From Phenylobacterium sp. LH3H17 (GTDB lineage: Bacteria; Pseudomonadota; Alphaproteobacteria; Caulobacterales; Caulobacteraceae), in the NCBI RefSeq assembly GCF_024298925.1, contig NZ_CP101283.1, positions 2,051,001 through 2,115,000 on the forward strand: 64,000 nt of DNA, written 5' to 3'. The notes beneath the pieces were generated by a model. The model did no database searches. It was not told the DNA's origin and saw only the letters and a program-made list of their open reading frames with translations. The position numbers and the translations under genes are program-made. Positions 8,524 through 18,784 of this stretch are shown here, one piece after another; position 1 is the stretch's first letter, and each line of letters starts with the position of its first letter.

Positions 8524-9822
8524 ATGTCCAAGGCCTATTGGCTGGCCGGAGCGGCCGCGGCGTTCGCACTGACCACGGGGGCGCAGGCCCAGGAGAAGCC
8601 GACGCCCCAGCCCTACGACGCGGCCGTGTTCGCCGCGGCCAAGGCGATGCAGCCCAAGGTCGTCGCCTGGCGGCGCGACTTCCACGAGCATCCCGAGCTG
8701 GGCAACAGCGAGGTGCGGACCGCCAAGATCGTCGCCGACCACCTGCGCAAGCTCGGCTTCGAGGTGCGCACCGGCGTCGGCAAGACCGGCGTGGTGGGGA
8801 TCCTGAAGGGCGCCAAGCCCGGCAAGGTGGTCGCGCTGCGCGCCGACATGGACGCCCTGCCGGTGGCCGAGCAAACGGGGCTTCCCTTCGCCTCCAAGGT
8901 CACCGCCCAGTACAACGGCCAAACCGTGCCGGTGATGCACGCCTGCGGCCATGACAGCCACGTGGCGATCCTGATGGGCGCGGCCGAGGTGCTGGCGGGG
9001 ATGAAGGACCAGGTCGAGGGCACGGTGGTCTTTATCTTCCAGCCGGCCGAGGAGGGCCCGCCCGCGGGCGAGGAGGGCGGCGCGACCCTGATGGTCAAGG
9101 AAGGTGTGTTGAAGAGCCCCAAGGTCGACGCGATCTTCGGCCTGCACGCCTTCCCCGGTCCTGTTGGGGCCATCGTCTGGCGCCCCGGCCCGATGATGGC
9201 GGCCTCGGACCGCTTCGAGATCCAGCTGAAGGGGCGCCAGGCGCACGGCTCCATGCCCTGGCAAGGCATCGACATGTCGTCGCTGACGGCCGACATCGTC
9301 ACGGCCTTCAACCAGATCGCTTCCCGTCAGATCAACGTCTCCAAGACCCCGACGGTGCTGACCGTGGCCACGCTGCATGGGGGCCTGCGCTACAACATCA
9401 TCCCCGAGGACATGGCGATGACCGGCACCCTGCGAACCTTCGATCCGGGAATGCGCACCGACGTGATCGCCCGGGCGGAGAAGGCGGTGGCCTCAATCTC
9501 GGAACGCTACGGCGCCACGGCGAAGTTCATCTGGGGCACGCCCAACCCGGTGACGGACAACGATCGCGCCTTGACGGCTCGGATGAAGCCGACCCTGGCG
9601 CGGGCGACCGGGGGGAAGGTCGTCGACGACATCGACTACATCATGGGCGCCGAGGACTTCTCCTACTTCCAGAAGGAGGTCCCGGGCTTCTTCTACCATC
9701 TGGGCGTCGGCTTCCCGAAGGGCGGCAACCACTCGCCGTTCTTCGACGTGGACGAAGCGGCCATGGAGGCAGGAGTCCGCGCCCAGGCGCTGATGGCGCT
9801 GGATTTCCTGAAGGGGAGCTAG
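8524..9822 (+). CDS. Secreted M20-family amidohydrolase (IAA-amino-acid/hippurate hydrolase type)
   Basis: 432 aa. An N-terminal signal peptide (about residues 1-22, ending TGAQAQ) predicts export. The metal-binding M20D motifs are MHACGHDSH, then QPAEEGP, with the dimerisation/lid domain in the middle (GRQAHGSMPW) and a C-terminal metal ligand in GGNHSPFF. Such enzymes release amino acids from N-acyl or aryl amides; the substrate is not predictable. GGGGAG lies 6-9 bases before ATG 8524. It follows anmK by 16 bp and ends at a strong stem-loop facing the convergent alpha/beta hydrolase gene. Confidence 0.88.
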   Translation: MSKAYWLAGAAAAFALTTGAQAQEKPTPQPYDAAVFAAAKAMQPKVVAWRRDFHEHPELGNSEVRTAKIVADHLRKLGFEVRTGVGKTGVVGILKGAKPGKVVALRADMDALPVAEQTGLPFASKVTAQYNGQTVPVMHACGHDSHVAILMGAAEVLAGMKDQVEGTVVFIFQPAEEGPPAGEEGGATLMVKEGVLKSPKVDAIFGLHAFPGPVGAIVWRPGPMMAASDRFEIQLKGRQAHGSMPWQGIDMSSLTADIVTAFNQIASRQINVSKTPTVLTVATLHGGLRYNIIPEDMAMTGTLRTFDPGMRTDVIARAEKAVASISERYGATAKFIWGTPNPVTDNDRALTARMKPTLARATGGKVVDDIDYIMGAEDFSYFQKEVPGFFYHLGVGFPKGGNHSPFFDVDEAAMEAGVRAQALMALDFLKGS

Positions 9823-9829
9823 AACGGTT

Positions 9830-9856
9830 TGTCCCTCCTCCTTGTGAGGAGGGACA
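9830..9856. terminator. Stem-loop between convergent genes
   Basis: Perfect 11-bp stem TGTCCCTCCTC / GAGGAGGGACA with loop CTTGT, placed between the stop codons of the M20 hydrolase and the alpha/beta hydrolase. Position and symmetry suit a bidirectional transcription barrier. T-runs are missing on both sides, so termination may need Rho or be partial. Confidence 0.5.
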
Positions 9857-9860
9857 GGGC

Positions 9861-10511
9861 CTAGATCGGATCGGCGGCGATGCGCTTGTCGAGATAGGCC
9901 CCGACGCGCTGCTCCACGTCCGGCAGGTTCTCGGCCCAGAAGTGGGTGGCGCCCTCGATCACCTCGTGGTCGATGACGATGCCCTTCTGGGTGCGCAGCT
10001 TGGAGACCACGCGCTCGACCTCGACCGGCGGCACCACGGTGTCGGCGCCGCCGTGCAGGATCAGGCCGGAGGCCGGGCAGGGGGCCAGGAAGCTGAAGTC
10101 GTACATGTTGGTGGGCGGTGAGACCGAGATGAAGCCGTCGGTCTCGGGACGACGCATCAAGAGCTGCATGCCCACCCAGGCGCCGAACGAATAGCCGGCC
10201 ACCCAGCACTGCGAGGCCGCGGGGTTGGTCGATTGCAGCCAGTCCAGCGCCGTGGCGGCGTCGGCCAGTTCGCCGATGCCTGAGTCGAACTCGCCCTGGC
10301 TGCGGCCCACGCCGCGGAAGTTGAACCGCAGGGTCGAAAAGCCGCGCTTCATGAACAGGTGAAACAGTTGCACGGCCACCGGATGGTTCATCTGGCCGCC
10401 GGCCTTGGGGTGCGGGTGCAGGATCAGCGCAATAGGAGCGGTGGGGGTCTTGCCCGCCGAATACCGGCCCTCGATCCGCCCGGCCGCACCGGTCAGAACC
10501 ACCTCTGGCAT
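9861..10511 (-). CDS. Alpha/beta hydrolase (COG2945-like)
   Basis: 216 aa from ATG 10511, preceded by GAGAGGA. The nucleophile elbow is GYSFGAW (Ser), the oxyanion region is LILHPHPKAGGQMNHPV, the acid is in LHGGADTVVPP and the histidine in EGATHFWAEN. The short cap-less fold resembles COG2945 hydrolases, a family with poorly defined substrates. Cytoplasmic; no signal peptide. It is divergent from the iscR/suf operon, so its promoter shares the 167-bp gap. Confidence 0.8.
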   Translation of the reverse strand: MPEVVLTGAAGRIEGRYSAGKTPTAPIALILHPHPKAGGQMNHPVAVQLFHLFMKRGFSTLRFNFRGVGRSQGEFDSGIGELADAATALDWLQSTNPAASQCWVAGYSFGAWVGMQLLMRRPETDGFISVSPPTNMYDFSFLAPCPASGLILHGGADTVVPPVEVERVVSKLRTQKGIVIDHEVIEGATHFWAENLPDVEQRVGAYLDKRIAADPI

Positions 10512-10540
10512 GCTCGTCCTCTCGTCATGCGCGCCGCCCA

Positions 10541-10573
10541 ATACTTGACTAACGCGCTGGGTCTTCCTAAGTC
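10541..10573 (+). promoter_or_regulatory. Candidate iscR/suf promoter overlapping an IscR-like half-site
   Basis: TTGACTA (10545-10551), 14 bases, CCTAAGTC (10566-10573) fits the Caulobacter housekeeping promoter consensus (TTGACGS, 10-14 bases, GCTANAWC) at 6 of 8 positions in the -10. The -35 is embedded in ATACTTGACTAA, which matches the left half of the E. coli IscR type 1 motif exactly; the right half is poorly conserved. Autoregulation by the encoded IscR is a reasonable inference. Confidence 0.5.
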
Positions 10574-10678
10574 GCGACCGTCGGCCCGTACCGGCGACAA
10601 GTCCCGCTGCAAGGCGGGGCCTGTAACATAGGGGCCGCGCGAAATGCTCGAAAAATCGTGCGGGCCAGCAGGAGCGAC

Positions 10679-11128
10679 ATGCGCCTCTCGACCAAGGGAC
10701 GATATGCGGTGATGGCCATGGCCGACCTCGCGCGCCGGCAAGGTGCGCTCAGCGAGGGCGACCGCGCCGTGGCCCTGTCGGAAATCGCCGCCCGCCAACA
10801 GATCTCCCTCTCCTATCTGGAGCAGCTCTTCGCCCGCCTGCGCCGCCGCGGCCTGGTGCGCAGCCTGCGCGGTCCCGGCGGCGGCTATCGGCTGGTGCGT
10901 TCGGCCGAGGAAACCAACATCGCCGACATCGTGCTGGCCGTCGACGAGCCCCTGCGCGCCACCCGCTGCAGCGCCAAGGGCAAGGGCTGCATGCTGAAGG
11001 GCGAGCGCTGCCTGACCCACGACCTGTGGGAAGAGATGGGGCGGCAACTCGAAACTTACCTGGCGTCCGTCTCCCTGGCCGACGTCGTCACCGGTCGGTT
11101 GGGCCCCTCGCATGTGGAGGCGGCATGA
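10679..11128 (+). CDS. iscR: Rrf2-family Fe-S-sensing regulator (IscR-like)
   Basis: 149 aa from ATG 10679, with AGGAG 6 bases upstream. An N-terminal winged helix (RLSTKGRYAVMAMADLA; SYLEQLFARLRRRGLV) is followed by the cluster-binding region with Cys97, Cys104, Cys111 and His114 (RCSAKGKGC, ERCLTHDLW). The spacing is CX6CX6CX2H, one residue longer in each gap than E. coli IscR (CX5CX5CX2H). It should hold a [2Fe-2S] cluster and repress the downstream suf genes when clusters are sufficient. Its TGA overlaps the next gene's ATG (ATGA). Confidence 0.92.
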   Translation: MRLSTKGRYAVMAMADLARRQGALSEGDRAVALSEIAARQQISLSYLEQLFARLRRRGLVRSLRGPGGGYRLVRSAEETNIADIVLAVDEPLRATRCSAKGKGCMLKGERCLTHDLWEEMGRQLETYLASVSLADVVTGRLGPSHVEAA

Positions 11129-12249
11129 CCCGGGTCTATCTCGACTACAACGCCACCGCGCCGCTGCGCCCCGAGGCGCTGGAGGCGGTGACCCGCGCCT
11201 GCGCCATGGGCGGCAATCCCTCCTCGATCCACGCGGCGGGCCGAGCCGCCCGGGCCCTGGTCGAGCAGGCCCGCACCGAGGTCGCCGCTCTGATCGGCGG
11301 TCCCGCCTCCACAGTGGTCTTCACCTCCGGCGGCACCGAGGCCAATGCGCTGGCCGTCGATAGCGCCGTGGCCACCGGCTCCAGGCGCCTGATCGTCAGC
11401 GCCATCGAGCACGACAGCGTGCTGGAGACCGCCAAGGCCAGCGGCATGGCGGTCGAGATCCTGCCGGTCGGCGCCGACGGCCTCGCCGACCTGGCCTGGC
11501 TGTCTGAGCGGCTGGCGCGCTGGGACGCCGCCGACGGCCGGCCGTTCGTGGCCTTGATGCTGGCCAACAACGAAACCGGCGTGATCCAGCCGGTCCGTGA
11601 GGCCTCCGAGATCGTCCGCGCCGCCGAGGGGTGGCTGCATGTGGACGCCATCCAGGCGGCGGGCAAGATCGCGACGGACAGCCGCGCCCTGGGCGCCGAC
11701 ACCCTCTCGACGTCGGCCCACAAGCTGGGCGGGCCGCAGGGCGTGGGCGCCCTGACCTTCGGACCCCGCGCCACCCTGGTCCGCCGCCAGCACGGCGGCG
11801 GGCAGGAGCGGGGACGCCGGGCCGGGACCGAGAACGTGCCCGGGATCGCGGGCTTCGGCGCCGCCGCCATGGCCGCGATGCGCGACGTGAACGACCAGGC
11901 CCCGATGCGCGACATCGCGGCCGAGCAGCTCAAGGCGCAGGGCGCCGTGGTCATCGCCGAGAGCTCGCCGCGCCTGCCCAACACCCTCTGTGTCGCCACG
12001 CCGGGCCATCCCTCCGACCTGCAGGTGATGAAGCTCGACCTCGCCGGCTTCATGGTCAGCGCCGGCTCGGCCTGTTCGTCCGGCAAGGTCAAGGCCAGCC
12101 ACGTGCTGTCGGCCATGGGGCTCGGCGAACTGGCCGAATCCGCCATCCGCGTCTCGGGCGGCTGGGGTACGACAGAAAACGATTGGGCGGCCTTCGTGGA
12201 CGCCTGGAGTGAAATCCGTCACGCCGCGCGTCGCGCGCCGGCGGCGTGA
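11125..12249 (+). CDS. iscS: Cysteine desulfurase, NifS/IscS class I
   Basis: 374 aa, PLP-dependent; removes sulfur from cysteine for Fe-S cluster building. ATG 11125 has GGAGG 5 bases upstream. It begins VYLDYNATAPLRPEAL, the PLP lysine is in STSAHKLGGPQG, and the catalytic Cys loop is SAGSACSSGKV, the class I type (long loop, ACSSG). It is distinct from the class II SufS further down the same operon. Start and stop overlap with iscR indicates translational coupling. It may be named nifS or iscS in related genomes. Confidence 0.92.
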   Translation: MTRVYLDYNATAPLRPEALEAVTRACAMGGNPSSIHAAGRAARALVEQARTEVAALIGGPASTVVFTSGGTEANALAVDSAVATGSRRLIVSAIEHDSVLETAKASGMAVEILPVGADGLADLAWLSERLARWDAADGRPFVALMLANNETGVIQPVREASEIVRAAEGWLHVDAIQAAGKIATDSRALGADTLSTSAHKLGGPQGVGALTFGPRATLVRRQHGGGQERGRRAGTENVPGIAGFGAAAMAAMRDVNDQAPMRDIAAEQLKAQGAVVIAESSPRLPNTLCVATPGHPSDLQVMKLDLAGFMVSAGSACSSGKVKASHVLSAMGLGELAESAIRVSGGWGTTENDWAAFVDAWSEIRHAARRAPAA

Positions 12250-12261
12250 GGAGGTAAGCCC

Positions 12262-13727
<1,466 letters not shown>

Positions 13728-13731
<4 letters not shown>

Positions 13732-14132
13732 CCCTCGCAACCCTCGAGAACCTCGCCATGTCCTTTCGCCGCGCCTTCGAAGCCGAACACGCCAAACGTG
13801 ACGCCGCCCGTCACGAGCGGGAGGAGGCCGAACGCCGGCAACAGGAAGAGGACCTGGCCCGGGCCGAGCAGCTGCACGAAGCGCTTTCCGCAGACGTCGG
13901 CTTCCTGCGCGAGAAGGGCCTGACCCTGGATCGCCGGCGCTACACGGTCAGCCTCAACCACGAGGACTATCTGATCGACGCCTATTTCGAGGCCGGGACC
14001 GCCACGGTGCGTTCGGCCGACAAGCGTTCGGCCTCCACGTCCACCGCCGCCCCGCGCAAGCAGCAGACGGTCCAGACCGTCGAGCAGGCCCTCGAGGTGA
14101 TGGCCCAGTACCTGGCCGACGAGACCGTCTGA
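13728..14132 (+). CDS. Uncharacterised coiled-coil protein embedded in the suf operon
   Basis: 134 aa, not assigned to a characterised family. Residues about 12-50 are almost entirely charged and helical ([18 protein letters not shown] then [19 protein letters not shown]), predicting a coiled coil. The middle ([20 protein letters not shown]) looks like a small folded beta segment, and the end is Ser/Thr-rich then helical. There is no Cys, signal peptide or membrane helix. It overlaps the sufB stop by 4 bases and its own TGA overlaps the sufC ATG, so it is expressed in step with SufB and SufC. A role in cluster assembly is inference from context only. Confidence 0.85.
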
Positions 14133-14878
14133 TGCTGAAGATCGAGAACCTGCACGCCAGCGTCGACGACAAGCCGATCCTGAAGGGCCTGACCCTCGAT
14201 GTCCCGGCCGGCGAAGTGCACGCCATCATGGGGCCGAACGGGGCCGGAAAATCGACCCTGTCCTACGTCCTGACCGGCCGTGGGGGCTATGAGGTCACCC
14301 AGGGGACCGCCACGCTCGATGGCGAGGACCTGCTGGCGCTGGATCCCAGCGAACGGGCCGCCCGCGGCGTCTTTCTTTCCTTCCAGTATCCGCTCGAGAT
14401 CCCGGGCGTCCCCGCTCTGACCTTCATCCGCACGGCCATGAACGCCCAGCGCAAGGCGCGCGGCGAGCCCGAGGTCACCGCGCCGGAGTTCCTGAAGCTC
14501 GCGCGGACCACGGCCGCCTCGCTGAAGATCGACTTCGAGATGCTGAAGCGGGCGCTCAATGTCGGCTTCTCCGGTGGCGAGAAGAAGCGGATGGAAATCT
14601 TTCAAATGGCGATGCTTTCGCCTCGATTCCTCATCCTTGACGAGACCGATTCCGGCCTCGATATCGACGCCCTGAAGATCGTCGCCGATGGCGTGAACGC
14701 CATGCGCTCCCCCGACCGAGCCATGCTGGTGATCACCCACTATCAGCGGCTGCTGGACTACATCAAACCCGACCGCGTCCACGTTCTGGCCGGCGGCCGG
14801 ATCGCCGCCTCGGGCGGCCCCGACCTCGCTCTTGAGCTGGAGCGCGAAGGCTACGACAAGTACGCGAGGGCTGCGTGA
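14132..14878 (+). CDS. sufC: Fe-S assembly ATPase SufC
   Basis: 248 aa ABC-type ATPase of the SufBC2D complex. Walker A is GPNGAGKST, the signature is SGGEKKRMEI, Walker B is LILDETDSGLDID, and the H-loop is in VITHYQRLL. No membrane domain, as expected for SufC. ATG 14132 shares its A with the preceding TGA, and its own stop overlaps the GTG start of sufD. Confidence 0.97.
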   Translation: MLKIENLHASVDDKPILKGLTLDVPAGEVHAIMGPNGAGKSTLSYVLTGRGGYEVTQGTATLDGEDLLALDPSERAARGVFLSFQYPLEIPGVPALTFIRTAMNAQRKARGEPEVTAPEFLKLARTTAASLKIDFEMLKRALNVGFSGGEKKRMEIFQMAMLSPRFLILDETDSGLDIDALKIVADGVNAMRSPDRAMLVITHYQRLLDYIKPDRVHVLAGGRIAASGGPDLALELEREGYDKYARAA

Positions 14879-15909
14879 GCCTGGCGACCGCCCTCAAGAC
14901 CGGTGACGTCGCCCAGCTTCCGTCCAAGCGCGACGAGGATTGGAAGTGGACCGACCTGCGCGGACTGCTGCGGGTCATGCCCGAGCCGTCGCCGGCCTTT
15001 GACGGCGAGGCGCCGGCGGGACCCTTCGCCGCCCTGGCCAACCTGCCGATCCACGTGGTCAACGCCAGCGACCCGGTTGTCGTGCGCAGCGCGTCGGCTC
15101 AGCCCTATGTGGTGTCCCTGCATTTCGCCGCGCTCGGCGGCGGTTCGCACGCCGCCTCGGCCCGGATCGAGGTCGCCGAGGGCGCGCACCTGATCCTGCT
15201 GGAGAGTTATGAGGGCGACGGGGCCGACTATCTGGCCAACCACGACCTGCAGATCACGGTGGGCGCCAATGCCCGCCTTGAACGCATAGTCCTGGCCGCC
15301 GACGGCGCCGAGGGCGTCAGCGTCTCCCAGGCCGAGGTGGCGCTGGGCGCGGGCGCCAGCTTCGCCCAGACCGTGCTCACCGACGGCGCGCGCCGCCAGC
15401 GCATCGAAACCCGGGTGAACCATCCAGGCGCCGGCGCCAGCCTGCGGCTCGACAGCGCCTATCTGCTGGCCGACAAGCGCCATGCCGATCTGACCACGGT
15501 GGTCGAGCATCAAGGCGTCGATGGGACCACCGTCCAGCTCACCAAGGGCGTGGTTCGCGACCAGTCGCGCGGCGTCTTCCAGGGACGGATCCGGGTGGCC
15601 CCCGGCGCCGACCGCACCGACGCGCGGATGGCGCACAATGCGCTGATCCTGTCGGACAAGGCCGAGGTCGACGCCAAGCCTGAGCTGCTGATCTTCGCAG
15701 ACGACGTACAGTGCGCCCACGGCAACACCATCGGGGCCCTGGACGAACAGGCACTGTTCTACGCCATGCAGCGCGGCATGCCCCACGAGACGGCGCGGGC
15801 CATGCTGATCGAGGCCTTCGTCGGCGAAGTGGTCGAGCGGATCGAGCACGAGGGCGCCCGAGAGGTGGCGCGCGTCTGGGCCGCCGATCGGCTGAAGGCG
15901 GCGTCATGA
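14875..15909 (+). CDS. sufD: Fe-S assembly protein SufD
   Basis: 344 aa, SufB paralogue and structural partner in SufBC2D, needed for iron entry. The start is GTG 14875, overlapping the sufC stop (GTGA). The conserved N-terminal KRDEDWKWTDLRGLL and the C-terminal [20 protein letters not shown] are SufD hallmarks. Shorter than E. coli SufD (423 aa), as usual in alphaproteobacteria. The stop overlaps the sufS ATG. Confidence 0.94.
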   Translation: MSLATALKTGDVAQLPSKRDEDWKWTDLRGLLRVMPEPSPAFDGEAPAGPFAALANLPIHVVNASDPVVVRSASAQPYVVSLHFAALGGGSHAASARIEVAEGAHLILLESYEGDGADYLANHDLQITVGANARLERIVLAADGAEGVSVSQAEVALGAGASFAQTVLTDGARRQRIETRVNHPGAGASLRLDSAYLLADKRHADLTTVVEHQGVDGTTVQLTKGVVRDQSRGVFQGRIRVAPGADRTDARMAHNALILSDKAEVDAKPELLIFADDVQCAHGNTIGALDEQALFYAMQRGMPHETARAMLIEAFVGEVVERIEHEGAREVARVWAADRLKAAS

Positions 15910-17120
15910 CCTTCGACGTCGAGCAGGTCCGCCGCGAGTTCCCGATCCTCACCCGCCAGGTCAACGGCAGGCCGCTGGTCTATCTGGACAGCGCCGCCTC
16001 CGCTCAGAAGCCGCGGGCGGTGATCTCGGCCATGAGCCGGTGCATGGAAAGCTCCTATTCCAACGTCCACCGCGGCCTGCACACCCTGGCCAACGAGACC
16101 ACCGACGCCTACGAGGCCGCCCGCAAGTCGGTGGCGAGCTTCATCAACGCCGAGCTTGGCGAAGTCGTCTTCACCAAGGGCGGCACCGAGGCGATCAATC
16201 TGGTGGCGTCGAGCCTGGGCGCGACGCTCAAGGCCGGCGATGAAATCCTGCTCAGCGAGATGGAGCACCACGCCAATATCGTACCGTGGCACTTCCTGCG
16301 CGAACGCCAGGGCGTGGTCCTGAAGTTCATCCCCGTCCTCGACGACGGCCGCCTCGACATCGACGCCCTGCCGGGCATGCTGACCGACAAGACCAAGGTC
16401 GTGGCGCTGACCCACATGTCCAACGTGTTGGGCACGGTCAATCCGGTGGCCGAGGTGATCGCCCAGGCCCACGCGGCCGGCGCCAAGGTGCTGCTGGACG
16501 GCTGCCAGGCCATCGTCCACCAGGCGGTGGACGTGAAGGCGCTGGACGTCGACTTCTATGTCTTCTCTGGCCACAAGCTGTATGGCCCCACCGGTATCGG
16601 CATCCTCTACGGCAAGGCCGCCGAGCTGGCCGCGCTGCGGCCCTACCAGGGCGGCGGGGAGATGATCGCCGAGGTCAGCCTCGACAAGATCACCTATGCG
16701 GACCCGCCGCATCGCTTCGAAGCCGGCACGCCGCCGATCCTGGAAGCCATCGGCCTGGGCGCGGCGATCGAGTGGCTGAACGGCCTGGACCGCGAGGCGG
16801 TCGCCGCCCACGAGGCCGGGCTCTACGCCCGGGTCCGCGAGCGGCTGAACGGGGCCAACTGGCTGCGCGTGATCGGCGAGGCGCCGGGTAAGGGTGCGAT
16901 CCTGTCCTTCACCGTCGACGGCGCCCACGCCCACGACGTGGCCCAGATCCTCGACCGCTACGGCGTGGCCGTCCGCGCCGGAACCCATTGCGCCGAGCCC
17001 CTGATGAAGCGTTTCGGGGTCACGTCCTCGGCGCGCGCCTCTTTCGCCCTATATAATACGGAAGGGGAGGTCGACGCATTCGTCGACGCCCTCGACCGTA
17101 CCCGGGCCTTTTTTGCTTGA
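15906..17120 (+). CDS. sufS: Cysteine desulfurase SufS (class II)
   Basis: 404 aa from ATG 15906. The SufS N-terminus FPILTRQVNGRPLVYLDSAA, the PLP lysine in FSGHKLYGPTGIG and the catalytic Cys in RAGTHCAEPLMKRF (short class II loop) are all present. It is the sulfur donor for SufBCD. No sufE is encoded in the operon, so the sulfur acceptor must be elsewhere or different. Both a class I and a class II desulfurase are therefore in one operon. Confidence 0.95.
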   Translation: MTFDVEQVRREFPILTRQVNGRPLVYLDSAASAQKPRAVISAMSRCMESSYSNVHRGLHTLANETTDAYEAARKSVASFINAELGEVVFTKGGTEAINLVASSLGATLKAGDEILLSEMEHHANIVPWHFLRERQGVVLKFIPVLDDGRLDIDALPGMLTDKTKVVALTHMSNVLGTVNPVAEVIAQAHAAGAKVLLDGCQAIVHQAVDVKALDVDFYVFSGHKLYGPTGIGILYGKAAELAALRPYQGGGEMIAEVSLDKITYADPPHRFEAGTPPILEAIGLGAAIEWLNGLDREAVAAHEAGLYARVRERLNGANWLRVIGEAPGKGAILSFTVDGAHAHDVAQILDRYGVAVRAGTHCAEPLMKRFGVTSSARASFALYNTEGEVDAFVDALDRTRAFFA

Positions 17121-17122
17121 GC

Positions 17123-17491
17123 ATGATCATGGATGACGCCTCCGCCATCGAGCCGACCTCGACGACGCCCCTGAGCCAGGGCGAGCTCGACGCGCTCACC
17201 GATCAGCTCATCGAGAAGCTCAAGACGGTGTTCGACCCGGAAATCCCGGTCGACATCTACGAGCTGGGCCTGATCTACAAGGTCGACGTCTCGGACGAGA
17301 AGAACGTCGCCATCGACATGACGCTCACCGCCCCCGGCTGCCCGGTGGCCGGCGAGATGCCCGGCTGGGTCGAGGACGCGGTGCGCGAAATCCCCGGCAT
17401 CGGTCAGGTGAAGGTCGACCTTGTATTCGACCCGCCCTGGGATCCCTCGCGGATGTCGGATGAGGCGAAACTTCAATTGAACATGTTCTGA
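17123..17491 (+). CDS. sufT: SUF-associated DUF59 protein (SufT-like)
   Basis: About 122 aa. MIP18/DUF59 domain: DPEIPVDIYELGLIYKVDV, LTAPGCPVAGEMP with the family Cys, and PPWDPSRMSDEAKLQLNMF at the C-terminus. Proteins of this type help mature Fe-S proteins under high demand. The start is uncertain: TTG 17117 (overlapping the sufS stop), ATG 17123 and ATG 17129 are all in frame and none has a good ribosome-binding site, so coupling to sufS translation is likely. Confidence 0.88.
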   Translation: MIMDDASAIEPTSTTPLSQGELDALTDQLIEKLKTVFDPEIPVDIYELGLIYKVDVSDEKNVAIDMTLTAPGCPVAGEMPGWVEDAVREIPGIGQVKVDLVFDPPWDPSRMSDEAKLQLNMF

Positions 17492-17508
17492 ACCCATATA
17501 GGCAGCAC

Positions 17509-17910
17509 ATGACCGACCTGAACCTCACCGCCGCCCCTCGCGCCCGCCGCCCTCGGCCCAAGGTGGTCACCCTGACCGACGCCGCCGCGGCGCGCGTGCG
17601 GGAGATCATGGGCAAGGCGGAGAAGCCCTATGCGGGGCTAAGGGTGGGTGTGAAAAACGGCGGTTGTGCAGGTTCCGAGTACATCATCGAGTATGCCGAG
17701 GCCGCCGGGCCGCTCGACGAGGTGGTCGAGGACAAGGGCGTCACCATACTGATCGAGCCCAAGGCGATCCTGTTCCTGATCGGCACCGTGATCGACTACG
17801 AGGCCAACAAGCTCTCGGCCAAGTTCGTGTTCAAGAACCCCAACGAGACCGACGCCTGCGGTTGCGGCGAGAGCGTCACGATCCAGCCGGCCGCCGAGAC
17901 CGACGTCTAG
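17509..17910 (+). CDS. sufA: A-type Fe-S carrier (SufA/IscA)
   Basis: 133 aa. The HesB/IscA domain follows a basic 20-residue N-terminus; the three cluster ligands are in KNGGCAGSEY and DACGCGES. It carries assembled clusters to target proteins. Last gene of the suf operon, 17 bp after sufT. Its TAG is shared on the other strand with the stop of the convergent crotonase gene (CTAG at 17907-17910). Confidence 0.94.
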   Translation: MTDLNLTAAPRARRPRPKVVTLTDAAAARVREIMGKAEKPYAGLRVGVKNGGCAGSEYIIEYAEAAGPLDEVVEDKGVTILIEPKAILFLIGTVIDYEANKLSAKFVFKNPNETDACGCGESVTIQPAAETDV

Positions 17911-18710
17911 CGGCCCTTGAACTCGGCGGGGCGCTTCTGCAGGAAGGCCAGCACGCCCTCGCGGCTGTCCTCGGTGCGTCCGGCGAACTTTTGGGCCATC
18001 CGCTCGGCGTGGATCTGCTCGGCCCATGCCTCGTCCAGGCTGTCCCAGATCAGCTTGCGGGTGGCGCCCAGCGACTTGGGACCGGTGGCCAACGCCTTGG
18101 CCAGTTCCATGGCCGTGTCCATCAGCTGATCGTCGGGGACGCAGCGATTTATCAGGCCCCACTCCAACGCGGTCTTGGCCGGCAGGCGCTCGCCGAGCAG
18201 GGCCATCTCCATGGCCCGCGCCTTGCCGATCAGGCGAGGCAGGAGGTAGGTCGAGCCGCCGTCCGGCACCAGGCCGATGCGGCGGAAGGCTTGCATGAAA
18301 TAGGCGCTCTCTGCGGCCACGATGATGTCGCCCATCAGGGCCAACGAACAGCCGACTCCGGCCGCCACCCCGTTCACCGCCGTGACGATGGGGACCGGGA
18401 AGTCGCGGATCGAACTCACAAATGGGTTGTAGACGCTCTCCAGCGCCGCCCCGGCGTCGGGGCCCTCGGGATCGGGCGTCTCGGAGCCCACGCCCCCTGC
18501 GCGTCCCGAGAGGTTGGCGCCGGAGCAGAAGCCGCGGCCTTCGCCGGTCAGCACCACGCAGCGCACCGAGGCGTCCGCCGCCATAGCCTTGAACGCTTCT
18601 CCGAGCTCGGCCATCAGGTCGAGACCGGCGGCGTTCAGGGTGGCGGGGTCCGTGAGGGTGACGACGCCAATGCCGTCAGCGACCGATGTCTTGAGCTTGG
18701 AATAGGCCAC
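17907..18710 (-). CDS. Enoyl-CoA hydratase/isomerase family protein (PaaG-like)
   Basis: 267 aa crotonase fold. The oxyanion-hole segments are GRGFCSGANLSG and NGVAAGVGCSLALMGD. The two catalytic glutamates of true hydratases (in GCELA and QPE) are Ser and Ala here (GCSLA, MQAF), while the aspartate of PaaG-type isomerases is present in GLVPDGGSTY. It is therefore more likely an acyl-CoA double-bond isomerase than a hydratase. It converges on sufA with overlapping stops and is read from its own promoter. Confidence 0.88.
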   Translation of the reverse strand: MAYSKLKTSVADGIGVVTLTDPATLNAAGLDLMAELGEAFKAMAADASVRCVVLTGEGRGFCSGANLSGRAGGVGSETPDPEGPDAGAALESVYNPFVSSIRDFPVPIVTAVNGVAAGVGCSLALMGDIIVAAESAYFMQAFRRIGLVPDGGSTYLLPRLIGKARAMEMALLGERLPAKTALEWGLINRCVPDDQLMDTAMELAKALATGPKSLGATRKLIWDSLDEAWAEQIHAERMAQKFAGRTEDSREGVLAFLQKRPAEFKGR

Positions 18711-18784
18711 GGCGTCCTCCGAATGCGATGTCGGCGCATTCTAAGCGGCCATACCCTCACGTCATGCTAGCGGAAATCAGACCC

